From CAZEAP01 sp964510315 (lineage in GTDB: Bacteria > Planctomycetota > Brocadiia > SM23-32): DNA of 64,000 nt. Below the pieces are notes generated by a model. That model was not told where the DNA came from and made no database searches. It was given only the letters and a program-made list of their open reading frames with translations. How positions within the stretch are numbered: the first letter of the stretch is position 1; every line of letters begins with the position of its first letter. Positions 23,984 through 32,451 of the stretch are shown one piece after another. Location: NCBI GenBank assembly GCA_964510315.1, contig CAZEAP010000002.1, forward strand, positions 177,932-241,931. The letters run 5' to 3'. A program made the position numbers and the translations under genes.

Positions 23984-24901
23984 TTACCCCGCGGAAATGG
24001 CCCGCCTCTGGGCCTCTACCCGACGCAGCAGCGCCTCCAGGCCCGTAAGGTGGTCTTGATCCGGCCCGAGTTCCAGGAACTGAGCGCCGCACTCCTCCAC
24101 GCAGCGTCGCGTTTTCTCCCCGTGGTCCTGAAGCCGTCGCTTCGCCTCCGCCTCCGCTCCTCCGTAGAAGTCCAGGGCCTCCCCGGCTCGGGACTCCGGG
24201 TCGGTTGCCCGGAGCAGTATGTCGGTGGGGAAGTTGCGGGTTACGACGGGCACGAGCCGCACAGCCAGCAGTTGGTGCTTCCGACTGCAGGCCCGCAGCA
24301 GGCGCGCCACCTCCCCGTTCCAGGCGGGCGGGCGGGTGAAGAAATCGCTCACCAGCAGGACTACCCCGTGGGCACGCAGGCGGTGGAGATGCCGCAGAAC
24401 CGGCCGGAGATCGGTCGTTTCGGTGTCCGGGGAGGCGGCGAGCGCCCGGCGGACGAGTTGGAGGGCGTGCTTCCGGCTCGTTCGAGGGGGGCAGGCGCCG
24501 ACCACGGCGTCTGCGAAGAACAGGGCCCCCACACGATCGCCCCCGGCGACAGCCGAGAGAGCCAGGGCGGCACTCAGCAGGGCGCCTCGCTCGCGCAGCG
24601 TCCATCCCGGTCCGCCGACGTCCATCGAGCGGCTCACGTCGAGGAGCACCACCACGCGCAGTTCGCGTTCCTCGACGTAGCGCCGGACATAGGGCACCGA
24701 GCGCCGGGCTGTGACCCGCCAGTCGATGCGGCGCACATCGTGTCCCGGTTGATAGCGCACCAGGTCGGCAAACTCCAGTCCCGGTCCCCGGAAGGCGCTC
24801 CTGTAGGTGCCCGCCAGGCGGGTGCTGACCCGCCGCGCCACCCGGCACTCCAGGCGCCGTACTTTCTGCAGAATCCGCCCGAGCTGCCCTTGTTCAGTCA
24901 A
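23984..24901 (-). CDS. DUF58 domain (vWA-like) protein
   Basis: 305 residues. The DUF58 signature YQPGHDVRRIDWRVTARR follows an N-terminal RRLECRVARR helix, and a vWA/MIDAS-like segment reads VVLLDVSRSMD, with VLLVSDFF later. Members usually sit beside a MoxR AAA+ ATPase and transglutaminase-like proteins and are thought to act in protein complex assembly or envelope maturation. Here there is no MoxR; instead the start overlaps the end of a metallophosphoesterase gene by 8 bases, implying translational coupling. The cellular role is unknown. Confidence 0.88.
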   Translation of the reverse strand: MTEQGQLGRILQKVRRLECRVARRVSTRLAGTYRSAFRGPGLEFADLVRYQPGHDVRRIDWRVTARRSVPYVRRYVEERELRVVVLLDVSRSMDVGGPGWTLRERGALLSAALALSAVAGGDRVGALFFADAVVGACPPRTSRKHALQLVRRALAASPDTETTDLRPVLRHLHRLRAHGVVLLVSDFFTRPPAWNGEVARLLRACSRKHQLLAVRLVPVVTRNFPTDILLRATDPESRAGEALDFYGGAEAEAKRRLQDHGEKTRRCVEECGAQFLELGPDQDHLTGLEALLRRVEAQRRAISAG

Positions 24902-25898
24902 CGTGCAGCTCCTTCACGTAGGCGGCCGGCCCGTCGGCATCCCCCAACGTTACTTCAACCACTTCCGGGCGGCAGAGCAGCCGGTAGGGCGCGGCCGGCG
25001 CGGCCCCGAGGCCCGTGTCGAGGACGGCGAGCGTCCGGCCGCAGCGGAACGCCCCCCTGGCCGCCCGTCGGCTCAGGCGAGTTCGAGTGACAAGGGCCCC
25101 GATGAGAGGCAGCCGGACCTGCCCGCCGTGGGTATGGCCGAAGAACGCAAGAGACGCTCCGCGCTCCGAAACCTCTGGAAGCACGTCCGGGCTGTGGGCC
25201 AGGACGATGACCGGTGTGTCCTCCGACAGGCCGTCCCAGGCGGCTTCGTAGTCCGGTTCGAACTCAAAGACATCCCGGAGCCCTACAACGGCGAAGGACA
25301 CGCCCTCCGGCGTCGAGACGCGCACGTTCCGATCGCGAAGGACCTCCACGCCTTCTGCGCGCAGCCGCCGGACCACCTCCTCGGCCGGGTTGGGAGGGCA
25401 GGCGTCGGTGAGGCGGTCCCCCAGCGCAAGGTGACGGTAAGTGGCGTATGCGGGCACCTCCACGTAGTCGTGTCCGCCCAGGACCGCGAAGCTGCCCAGA
25501 GGCGGCTCGAAAAGCGCTGCCATCTCCGAGACGCTTTCCACTCCACCGGGGGAATGAATGATGTCCCCACCGTAGAGCACCAGGTCGAACGCCTCATCCG
25601 TGGCGACCGTGCGCAGGAAGTTCAGCTTCGGCTCGTCCCTGCCGTGAAAGTGGGTGTCGGTGACGTGAAGTATCCGGAGGCGGGGCAGGCCCAGGTCCCG
25701 GCGGGACAGACCGATCCTGTGAAACCGGAAGAGCCGCGGCTCCAGCAGCGCCGTGTACGCCAGCACCAGAAGGCCGGCTGCGGCCAGGCCGCCGAGTATG
25801 TAAACAGTCCAGAGCACGCCTACGCCGCCGATGAAAAGGGGGATCGACTGCGATAGAATGGAGAAGGCCAGTCTACGTACGACCGCCGGGCGTGTCAA
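24894..25898 (-). CDS. Membrane-anchored metallophosphoesterase (YkuE-like)
   Basis: Up to 334 residues. An N-terminal hydrophobic region (about 11-50) anchors a calcineurin-like phosphoesterase: HVTDTHFHG, YGGDII, LGGHDYVEV in place of the usual GNHD, VLAHSPD and FFGHTHGGQV supply the metal ligands. Relatives (YkuE, LpxG-like) act on membrane or cell-wall phosphate substrates. The TTG start at 25898 coincides with the -35 of a good promoter, so translation may begin later, for example at the GTG at 25817; the anchor survives either way. It is coupled to the DUF58 gene and divergent from fxsA. Confidence 0.85.
   Translation of the reverse strand: MTRPAVVRRLAFSILSQSIPLFIGGVGVLWTVYILGGLAAAGLLVLAYTALLEPRLFRFHRIGLSRRDLGLPRLRILHVTDTHFHGRDEPKLNFLRTVATDEAFDLVLYGGDIIHSPGGVESVSEMAALFEPPLGSFAVLGGHDYVEVPAYATYRHLALGDRLTDACPPNPAEEVVRRLRAEGVEVLRDRNVRVSTPEGVSFAVVGLRDVFEFEPDYEAAWDGLSEDTPVIVLAHSPDVLPEVSERGASLAFFGHTHGGQVRLPLIGALVTRTRLSRRAARGAFRCGRTLAVLDTGLGAAPAAPYRLLCRPEVVEVTLGDADGPAAYVKELHVD
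25870..25898 (-). promoter_or_regulatory. Sigma70-like promoter overlapping the metallophosphoesterase start
   Basis: Minus strand TTGACA (25898-25893), 17 bases, TAGACT (25875-25870). If used, RNA begins near 25863, so the annotated upstream TTG codon could not be translated from it. Confidence 0.4.
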
Positions 25899-25915
25899 CG
25901 AGGCGAGACCACCCG

Positions 25916-26377
25916 ATGTTGTGGAAGCTGATTCTTCTTCTGACCGTCGTCCCGCTGATCGAACTCTATCTGTTGGTCCGGCTGACCCAGCTCTGGGGCA
26001 GCTTCATGCTGACGGTGGGGCTCATCGTGGGCACCGGCTTCGTGGGTGCCGTCCTGGCCAGGGCGGAGGGTCTCCGCGTGATTGCCCGCATGCAGCAGCA
26101 GATGGCCCGGGGGGAGCTGCCCGCCGACAGCATGCTGGACGGGGTTATGATCCTGGTTGCCGCAGCGCTGCTGGTCACCCCGGGGCTGATCACCGACACC
26201 GTGGGGTTCCTTCTGCTGATACCTCCCACCCGTGCTGTCGCAAGAGAGTTGCTCAAGAGCCGTCTTCGGGGGAAAATCCGGCGGGGCGGAGCAGATGCTT
26301 CCCGGCCGGACGGCTGGCGCCCAATCGAGGAGGAGCCGCCGGAGGACTTCCCGCCCCTGGAGGATGAGGACGAGTAG
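25916..26377 (+). CDS. fxsA: FxsA family membrane protein
   Basis: 153 residues. N-terminal pattern LLLTVVPLIELYLLVRLTQLWG, then GLIVGTGFVGAVLARAEGLRV and MLDGVMILVAAALLVTPGLITDTVGFLLLIPPTR are diagnostic of FxsA, a small inner-membrane protein whose overproduction in E. coli suppresses phage T7 exclusion by the F plasmid. Its normal role is unclear. The tail is acidic and proline-rich (EEEPPEDFPPLEDEDE). The ATG at 25916 is preferred over a GTG at 25892 because similarity starts there. Divergent from the metallophosphoesterase, convergent with hisD. Confidence 0.92.
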   Translation: MLWKLILLLTVVPLIELYLLVRLTQLWGSFMLTVGLIVGTGFVGAVLARAEGLRVIARMQQQMARGELPADSMLDGVMILVAAALLVTPGLITDTVGFLLLIPPTRAVARELLKSRLRGKIRRGGADASRPDGWRPIEEEPPEDFPPLEDEDE

Positions 26378-26407
26378 AACGAGACTTGCCCGGATAAGCC
26401 GGTCTGC

Positions 26408-27754
26408 TCACTCGGGCGAAGTGGTGTCTTCCGCTTCCGCCCCCCGTATGCGCACCGATCGGGCGTGGCCTTCCAGCCCCTCCGCACGGGCCAGCCGAGC
26501 CACGGCGTCCGCGTCGTCGGCGAGCGCGGAAGGTTCGTAGGAGATGAGGGTGGAGCTTTTGAGGAAGTCGTTTGCGCTCAGCCCGCCGGAGAACCGCGCC
26601 GTCCCCGAAGTGGGCAGCACGTGGGAGGGCCCGGCGACGTAGTCCCCGACGGCCACCGGCGCCCAGGGCCCCAGGAAGACGGCACCGGCGTGGCGAATCT
26701 CCGCGGCGAGGTCCTCCGCTCGTTCGGCGATGATCTGCAGGTGCTCCGGCGCCAGTTGATTGGCCAGCTCGGCGCACTCTTCCAGGGAATCGGCTACGAT
26801 CAGGGCGCCGTACTCCTCCAGGCACCTGCGGGCCGCCTCTCCCCGCGGCAGCCGGGCGAGTTGGGTTTCCACCTCTTCGGCCACCCCCCCGGCGAGCGCC
26901 TCGTCATCGGTCACGAGGACGGCCGAGCCGGGATTGTGTTCGGCCTGGGCGATCAGGTCGGCCGCTACGCAGCGGGGGTCGGCGTCCGCGTCGGCGATGA
27001 TCACCACTTCGCTGGGCCCGGGCAGCATCTCGATCCCTACCTGCCCGAAGACCTCCTTCTTGGCCAGGGTGGTGTAGATGTTGCCGGGGCCGGCGATGAA
27101 GTCCACGGGGGCTATCGTCTCGGTGCCGTAGGCGAGGGCGGCGACCCCCTGGGCGCCTCCCACCCGGTAGACCTCGTCCACGCCGGCCAGGTCGGCGGCC
27201 AGAAGTCGGTCCGCCGAAACGCTTCCGTCCGAGCGCGGCGGGGTGGCCATGACGACCCGCGGAACCCCGGCCGCACGGGCGGGCACGGCGGCCATGATAA
27301 CGGTGGAGGCCAGAGAGGCGACTCCGCCCGGTATACACAATCCCGCCGAGTCTACCGGGCGATAGCGGGTTCTCAGGAGCCGGCCGTCGGCACGGACGGG
27401 CTGCGGCTCCGGGCGCAGGATGGCCTCCTGGAAGCGGCGCACCCGGCCGGCCGAAAGCTCCAGGGCGGCCAGCAGTTCCTCGGAACATTCCTCTCGCGCC
27501 CGTGCGATCTGCTCGGGGCTCACGCGCAGCTCTTCGGCGGTCAGTTCGCAGCCGTCCAGGCGCGCCGTCAGCTCCAGCACCGCTGCGTCCCCCCGGCTGC
27601 GAACGTCGTTTATGATCCGCCGCACCACCTCCAGGGGCGGTTCGTCAGCGGCGCCGGCCGCCGTAAGGCCTTCGTCGATGCTCAGCTTCCGGCGCAATTC
27701 CGCCAGGCGTTGGGGAAACTCGGGGTCGTCGGTGCGCCACGTGAGTACGGGCAT
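26408..27754 (-). CDS. hisD: Histidinol dehydrogenase
   Basis: Catalyses the last two NAD+-dependent oxidations of histidine synthesis, histidinol to histidine, using zinc. 448 residues, slightly longer than usual. Motifs: GGVASLASTVIM, VDFIAGPGNIY, VFGQVGIEMLPGPSEVV, AQAEHNPGS and the His-rich catalytic segment NQLAPEHLQI, plus GDYVAGPSHVLPT near the end. It lies 57 bases downstream of tatA and probably shares its promoter. No other his genes are in the window, so the pathway is scattered. Confidence 0.97.
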   Translation of the reverse strand: MPVLTWRTDDPEFPQRLAELRRKLSIDEGLTAAGAADEPPLEVVRRIINDVRSRGDAAVLELTARLDGCELTAEELRVSPEQIARAREECSEELLAALELSAGRVRRFQEAILRPEPQPVRADGRLLRTRYRPVDSAGLCIPGGVASLASTVIMAAVPARAAGVPRVVMATPPRSDGSVSADRLLAADLAGVDEVYRVGGAQGVAALAYGTETIAPVDFIAGPGNIYTTLAKKEVFGQVGIEMLPGPSEVVIIADADADPRCVAADLIAQAEHNPGSAVLVTDDEALAGGVAEEVETQLARLPRGEAARRCLEEYGALIVADSLEECAELANQLAPEHLQIIAERAEDLAAEIRHAGAVFLGPWAPVAVGDYVAGPSHVLPTSGTARFSGGLSANDFLKSSTLISYEPSALADDADAVARLARAEGLEGHARSVRIRGAEAEDTTSPE

Positions 27755-27811
27755 GATGCGATCCTCGGCGCAGAAGGGAGGGTCAAAGGTTCCGCGGGGG
27801 AGGTGCGGGGT

Positions 27812-28006
27812 TCACCCGGCCAGTTCGGAGGAGTCTTCGTTCTCTTCTTCGGCGTCGGATGCGAAGCCCGCCGTCGACTCCTCCATGCCTTCTTTGAACT
27901 CATGGACGCTCTGACCCAGCGAGCGCATGACCTTGGGCAGCCGGGGCCCAAAGATCAGGAGCGCTATGATGAGGACGATGATCCACTCCATGTGACCGGG
28001 CATCAT
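27812..28006 (-). CDS. tatA: Twin-arginine translocase subunit TatA/E
   Basis: 64 residues: short N-terminus, one membrane helix (WIIVLIIALLIF), the hinge FGPRLPKVMRSLG and an amphipathic helix (QSVHEFKEGME), then an acidic tail. This is the pore-forming TatA/TatE component for export of folded proteins. ATG at 28006 or the adjacent 28003 follows GGGAGAG. TatC and TatB are not in the window. Upstream is a near-consensus promoter. Confidence 0.93.
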   Translation of the reverse strand: MMPGHMEWIIVLIIALLIFGPRLPKVMRSLGQSVHEFKEGMEESTAGFASDAEEENEDSSELAG

Positions 28007-28126
28007 TGTCGTCTCTCCCGCGTTTGGATCGGACCGCAGCATACGCCGCCTCAGATTTCCCCGGTTCGCCGCGGCCCTCGGCGGACCGGCGGGCGGCGGA
28101 GGCGGCCCGGCATCTGCACTGTTCTG

Positions 28127-28155
28127 ATTATAAACTTACGGCCTGTAGTTTGCAA
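28127..28155 (-). promoter_or_regulatory. Strong promoter for tatA-hisD
   Basis: Minus strand TTGCAA (28155-28150), 17 bases, perfect TATAAT (28132-28127). Predicted start near 28120, leader about 115 bases. The 369-base spacer 28007-28375 otherwise holds only a dispersed repeat (28281-28316). Confidence 0.6.
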
Positions 28156-28280
28156 AAGCCGGATCGGCTCTCTGGCGTGCAGGCTTTTTGCTTTACGCGG
28201 GCGCAACGGATAACCTGACGGACGGCGAACACCGAGCAGGAAGTTTGCCCGCCCGGCCGGGAGCGGCCAGAAAGACGGCG

Positions 28281-28316
28281 GGGAACCGCAGAGGACGCAG
28301 AGGAACGCAGAGTAAC
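28281..28316 (+). repeat. Dispersed NCGCAGAGGA-type repeat copy
   Basis: An array of about 10-base units, GGGAACCGCAGAGGACGCAG then AGGAACGCAGAGTAAC. The reverse complement of nearly the same string occurs at about 54429-54468, and related ACGGAG and ACGAAG versions lie at 63403-63470 and 54031-54420. Intergenic, not coding. Confidence 0.75.
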
Positions 28317-28375
28317 AGCAAAAACGAGATACACGTCCCTGTCGTTACTTCAGCCTTCAGACCCTATAGTTCGGA

Positions 28376-29875
28376 ATGTCACTGACCACCGCGGAAATAC
28401 GGGCTCTCACGGCTGACCTCGCCCCACGGCTGGAGGGCGGTCGCATCGAACGCATTGACCAGCCCGGCCCCCGAAAGGTGGTGCTTACGGTGCGGAACGG
28501 GCCCGCCCTCTACTGGCTGCTGCTCTGCGCCGACCCCCGCTTCAGTCGCTTTCACCTGTTGCCGCAACGGCCGGAGCAGGGCCCGCCGGCCGCCGGGTTC
28601 TGCAACGCCGTCCGGCAGCATCTGACGGGCGCGCCCCTGGAGGCACTCCGGCAGGTGCCAGATGACCGGGTCGTCGTGATCGAGACGAGGGAGCGGGACG
28701 AGCTGATGCACCCGCACCGGGTCAGCCTGGTGGCGGAGCTGATCGGCGTGGGGAGCAACCTGCTGCTGCTGGACGAATCGGAGCGGGTGCTGGCCGCCCT
28801 GGACAGCGAGGATTCCCCGCGGCGGCAGGTCTATCCCGGTGCGCTTTACAACGCTCCGGAACCCCCGGAGACGGTGCCGGAGAGGGCCCGGCGCAACCGT
28901 TTTGCGGAAGCCGCCGACTCGGACGATCCCCTGGCCCTGAGCCGGGCCGTCGCCGCGCATTACCGCGCCCTGGAGACCGGAGAAGAACTGGAGTCGCTGC
29001 GGGAAGAACTTGCCGGGGTCCTCGACCGCGCCCTCAAGGCCCGGCGTCGCCGGCTGCGCAAGGTCTCCGAACAACTCCAGCGCGCCGGCCGCGCCGAGGA
29101 GTGGAAACGCAAGGGAGAGCTTCTGAAGCTGGCACTCCACCAGGTCAGCAAAGGGCAGACGGAGGTCGTGGTCGAAGACCTGTTCGATCCGGGGCGCCGT
29201 GAAGTTACCATCGAGCTGGACCCGTCGCTGAGTCCGACGGAAAACCTTCAGCGCCTTTTCAACAGATACAAGAAGGCCACGAATTCCAGGGAGACGCTGG
29301 AGGAGCGCCTGGAGGCAACCAGCGACGGGCTGGCCGGCCTGGAGGACCTTCGCGAACAGGTCGAGGCCGCCGCGTCCGCCGACCGGCTGCGCGAGCTGAA
29401 ATCGGCGGTGAAGCAGGCCGGCGTTCTTTTCCCCGAGGACCGTCGCCGCCGGCGCCGAGCCGGGGCCGCCCGAGGACCCCGGAGGTTTCAATCGGTCGAC
29501 GGCCTGGAAATCCTCGTAGCACGTAACCAAAAGGAGAACGACCGGCTGACCTTCACCATAGCCCGGGGCAACGATTATTGGCTCCACGTGCGGGGATGGC
29601 CGGGACCCCACGTCGTCTTGCGGGTGCCCCCCGACCGAGAGCCCTCCCGAGGCGCCCTGGTGGACGCCGCACACCTCGCCCTGCATTACTCCAGCATACG
29701 GGGCACCGACTACGGTGAGGTCACCTACACCCGCTGCAAAAACGTCCGGCGCCTCAAGGCCGCTCCCCCGGGAAAGGTCAGCTACGCGGACGCCTCCACG
29801 CTGGCGGTGCGAATACAGCCGCGCCGCATCCGGCGGCTGCTGGACACACGTCCCGCCGAAGAAGAGGCCGGCTGA
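28376..29875 (+). CDS. rqcH: RqcH-like NFACT protein (ribosome-associated quality control)
   Basis: Binds stalled 50S-peptidyl-tRNA complexes and directs alanine tailing. 499 residues: NFACT-N (about 1-170), coiled-coil hairpin (about 200-370) and NFACT-R (about 375-490, NDYWLHVRGWPGPHVVLR). The Asp97-Arg98 pair needed for tRNA-Ala recruitment in Bacillus RqcH is conserved at exactly 97-98 (VPDDRVV). Older annotations call such proteins fibronectin-binding. No Shine-Dalgarno precedes the ATG, and a TATAGT box ends only 6 bases before it, so the mRNA may be leaderless. Confidence 0.92.
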   Translation: MSLTTAEIRALTADLAPRLEGGRIERIDQPGPRKVVLTVRNGPALYWLLLCADPRFSRFHLLPQRPEQGPPAAGFCNAVRQHLTGAPLEALRQVPDDRVVVIETRERDELMHPHRVSLVAELIGVGSNLLLLDESERVLAALDSEDSPRRQVYPGALYNAPEPPETVPERARRNRFAEAADSDDPLALSRAVAAHYRALETGEELESLREELAGVLDRALKARRRRLRKVSEQLQRAGRAEEWKRKGELLKLALHQVSKGQTEVVVEDLFDPGRREVTIELDPSLSPTENLQRLFNRYKKATNSRETLEERLEATSDGLAGLEDLREQVEAAASADRLRELKSAVKQAGVLFPEDRRRRRRAGAARGPRRFQSVDGLEILVARNQKENDRLTFTIARGNDYWLHVRGWPGPHVVLRVPPDREPSRGALVDAAHLALHYSSIRGTDYGEVTYTRCKNVRRLKAAPPGKVSYADASTLAVRIQPRRIRRLLDTRPAEEEAG

Positions 29876-30024
29876 GAGGGCGCGCGGTTGCTTTCGGCCC
29901 GCAGTTCACGTAGCCTCTCCGGTGGCGGGGGAATTTCGCTGCAGACGATGGGGGGTGACGGCGTGTACCCGGGGACATGCCCCTTTGTTTGGATGAATTC
30001 GCCTCGAAAACCGGAGAGAGCATA

Positions 30025-30744
30025 GTGAGAACCGACGGCAGGATGCCGGACGAGATCCGTCCCGTTAAGCTGACCCGTGACTATAGCTGCTATGCGGAGG
30101 GTTCGGTGTTGATCGAGATGGGGAAGACACGGATCATCTGCACGGCCATGGTCCAGGACCGCGTGCCGCGGCACTGCCTGGACGAGGAGATGGGATGGCT
30201 GACCGCCGAATACTGCATGCTGCCCAGCGCGAATCCCCGGCGGCGCAGCCTGCAGGGCCCGGCACGGGGGCGCGCCCGGGAGATACAGCGTCTGATCGGC
30301 CGAGCCCTCCGCTGCGCAGTGGACCTCTACCGGTTCCCCCGTCGGACCATCTGGATCGACTGCGACGTTGTCCAGGCCGACGGAGGCACCCGGACCGCCT
30401 CCATCACCGGCGGATTCGTTGCCCTCGTGGACGCCTTGTGCAAAATGCAGGATGAAGAGGTCTTCGAGAAGCTGCCCCTCCGCCAGGGCGTGGCCGCCCT
30501 CAGTGTGGGCATCGTGGAGGGACGAGCCATGGTGGACCTGTGCGCCGAAGAGGACCGGGCGGCGGCCGTCGACATGAATGTGGGGATGACTCACGACGGG
30601 CGTTTCGTCGAAATCCAGGGCACCGCCGAGGAGTCCCCCTTTGACGCGGACCAGCACCGGGAGATGATCGCCCTGGTGAGAGGCGCCATGGACGAGGTCA
30701 TCGTGGCTCAGCGGCAAGCCCTCGGAGACCGGCTCGTCGTGTGA
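30025..30744 (+). CDS. rph: Ribonuclease PH
   Basis: Phosphorolytic 3'-5' exoribonuclease that trims tRNA and rRNA 3' ends. 239 residues. The GTG at 30025, preceded by GGAGAG, gives the family N-terminus MRTDGRMPDEIRPVKL. Other motifs: EYCMLPSANPRR, the RNA/phosphate site RGRAREIQRLIGRALR, IDCDVVQADGGTRTASITGG and VDLCAEEDRAAAVDMNV. The typical non-canonical NTPase neighbour (RdgB) is not adjacent. Longer readings to 29977 add residues without similarity. Confidence 0.96.
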   Translation: MRTDGRMPDEIRPVKLTRDYSCYAEGSVLIEMGKTRIICTAMVQDRVPRHCLDEEMGWLTAEYCMLPSANPRRRSLQGPARGRAREIQRLIGRALRCAVDLYRFPRRTIWIDCDVVQADGGTRTASITGGFVALVDALCKMQDEEVFEKLPLRQGVAALSVGIVEGRAMVDLCAEEDRAAAVDMNVGMTHDGRFVEIQGTAEESPFDADQHREMIALVRGAMDEVIVAQRQALGDRLVV

Positions 30745-30945
30745 ATCCTGAACTCTGAAGTTGCTCTGCAGAGATCATGCGCGATCCGCCGGAGCACCGG
30801 CTCCCGATGTCATTGTGAGCGAGGGCATCTTTTGCCGGCGAAGCTTGGCCGCCCGGGCCGGGGAAGGCAAGAAGGAGCGCCGCACTTACGGCAGAGCCCT
30901 CGCACCTCGGAGGTCATACTGCGTCCTTCCGTCTCCGTCGTTGAC

Positions 30946-30982
30946 GTTCCTTCAGAATTCAGAATTCAGACTTCACAATTCC
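30946..30982 (+). repeat. Dispersed CAGAATTCAGAATTCAGAC-type element
   Basis: A 37-base string GTTCCTTCAGAATTCAGAAT(...)CCC-like that recurs in variant form at 54488-54520. Here it ends immediately before the ATG of the methyltransferase gene, where it replaces a ribosome-binding site. Confidence 0.6.
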
Positions 30983-30983
30983 C

Positions 30984-31853
30984 ATGGTCGTTCCGGAATG
31001 GCAGAAGGTTCCCGTCCTCTCGGGGCGCACCGCGCGCCGGATTCTGCGGAGCGAGCCGGGTGCCGTCCGCGTCAGCCTGGACCTTGGGAAAACGGTCCAG
31101 GTTGTCGGCGTTGAGGAGGACATCGTCGCACTGCCCGACGGGCAGGTGCTGCCGCGGGAAGAGCTGGCCGACGCGTTCTCCGACCCCGAGGACTGTGTCG
31201 AGGTGCGGGACGGGCGGCCCCGGAAGATATATTTCTTCGATCCCGGGCAACGGAAGTACTATAAGCTGTATCAACCTTTCGAAGGCCGCGCTCCCACCAT
31301 CATCATCAACGGTCACACGATGCATCCGATCGCCGGTGCGGACCCCTGGGAAGGCACGCGCCGAATGGTGCAGGAGGTGTCCGGCGGGGGAGGGGAGTGT
31401 TTCGACACCTGCTGCGGCCTGGGTTACAGCGTGCAAATGCTGGCCCAGGAGGGCTTCCGAAAGGTTACGACCTGCGAGATAGACGCTTCGGTGCTGGAGA
31501 TCGCGAGCCTCAACCCGTGGTCCGAGAAGTTGTTCACCGCGCCACAGACCGAGTTGCACCATGCCGACCTGCGGGACTTTGCGAACGACTGCGAGGACAG
31601 GCGTTTCTCCTGTGTGTTCCACGATCCGCCGACCATCTACCAGGCCGGCGAGCTGTACTCCGAAGAGCTGTACAGGGCTTTCCTGCGCATACTCCGCTCA
31701 CGCGGTGTTCTGTATCATTACGTGGGGGCGCCCGGCGGCCGGGGCGGCCGGGACTACGCCCACGGCGTGATGGAGCGGCTTCGGAAGGTGGGCTTCGGTC
31801 GGATCAGGAGGGCGGCCGCCGGAGTACTGGCGGTCAAACCGCAAAGCGTCTGA
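30984..31853 (+). CDS. Class I SAM-dependent methyltransferase-like protein
   Basis: 289 residues. Residues about 1-110 are a beta-rich N-domain (FDPGQRKYYKLYQPFEGRAPTIIINGHTMHPI); residues about 115-285 form a Rossmann methyltransferase with motif I CFDTCCGLGYSVQML (139-153), acidic motif II CEID and a motif IV-like HDPPTIY. This architecture resembles uncharacterised archaeal methyltransferases also annotated as spermidine-synthase-like. The DPPT site would suit amino-nitrogen or nucleic-acid substrates, which is speculation. No Shine-Dalgarno is visible, and a dispersed repeat abuts the start codon. Confidence 0.75.
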   Translation: MVVPEWQKVPVLSGRTARRILRSEPGAVRVSLDLGKTVQVVGVEEDIVALPDGQVLPREELADAFSDPEDCVEVRDGRPRKIYFFDPGQRKYYKLYQPFEGRAPTIIINGHTMHPIAGADPWEGTRRMVQEVSGGGGECFDTCCGLGYSVQMLAQEGFRKVTTCEIDASVLEIASLNPWSEKLFTAPQTELHHADLRDFANDCEDRRFSCVFHDPPTIYQAGELYSEELYRAFLRILRSRGVLYHYVGAPGGRGGRDYAHGVMERLRKVGFGRIRRAAAGVLAVKPQSV

Positions 31854-31863
31854 ACCGCCCCGA

Positions 31864-32259
31864 TCACGCGCCGGCGAGAACGCGTTCGGCCTCGGCCAGC
31901 TCTGTGCAACTGATGACCACCGGGGCCGGTCCGGGCTCCTCGCCCGTGCTGGCATAGATGTAGCGGATGTTGACCCCCGCCTCTGCCAGCTTTTCGGCCG
32001 CCTCGGCCAGGGCGCCCACCTTGTTGGGCAGTTCGGCCACCAGCACCTCGGTCTCGATGAATGCGAGGCCGGCTTCACTGAGCGCATCGGCAGCCCCGGA
32101 CGGATCGTCGACTACCAGACGGACCGTCCCCGCCTCGGCGCAGTCGTGCACGGCCACGGCCCTGATGTTGATCCCGGCGTCCGCGATGCAGCGGCAGAGC
32201 CGTGCCATCTGTCCCTTTTCGTTGGGCAGGTTGACGGACAACTGTATGGTGCGCGGCAT
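31864..32259 (-). CDS. Tandem ACT-domain protein
   Basis: 131 residues made of two ACT domains (about 1-68, VNLPNEKGQMARLCRCIADAGI; about 70-131, ELPNKVGALAEAAEKLAEAGV). ACT domains bind amino acids; stand-alone double-ACT proteins act as amino-acid sensors or allosteric subunits. No enzyme domain is present and no metabolic partner is adjacent. The ATG at 32259 has AAGGAG 6 bases upstream. It converges on the methyltransferase gene with 10 bases between stops. Confidence 0.87.
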   Translation of the reverse strand: MPRTIQLSVNLPNEKGQMARLCRCIADAGINIRAVAVHDCAEAGTVRLVVDDPSGAADALSEAGLAFIETEVLVAELPNKVGALAEAAEKLAEAGVNIRYIYASTGEEPGPAPVVISCTELAEAERVLAGA

Positions 32260-32451
32260 GGGCACTCCTTCATGCACAATGGAAATCCGCAGGAACCATC
32301 GGCTGAGCTTCGCAGGAGATTGTAGCATGGGGCGGGCGCAAATCAAGTCCCGGCGCTCTTGGTGAGGAGGGCGTCCGGCGGCAGGTTCGGACTCTGATGC
32401 CGGGTCCTACGGCGGTGCGGTGGAAAGTGCTTCAGTCCCCGGGAGGGCGTG

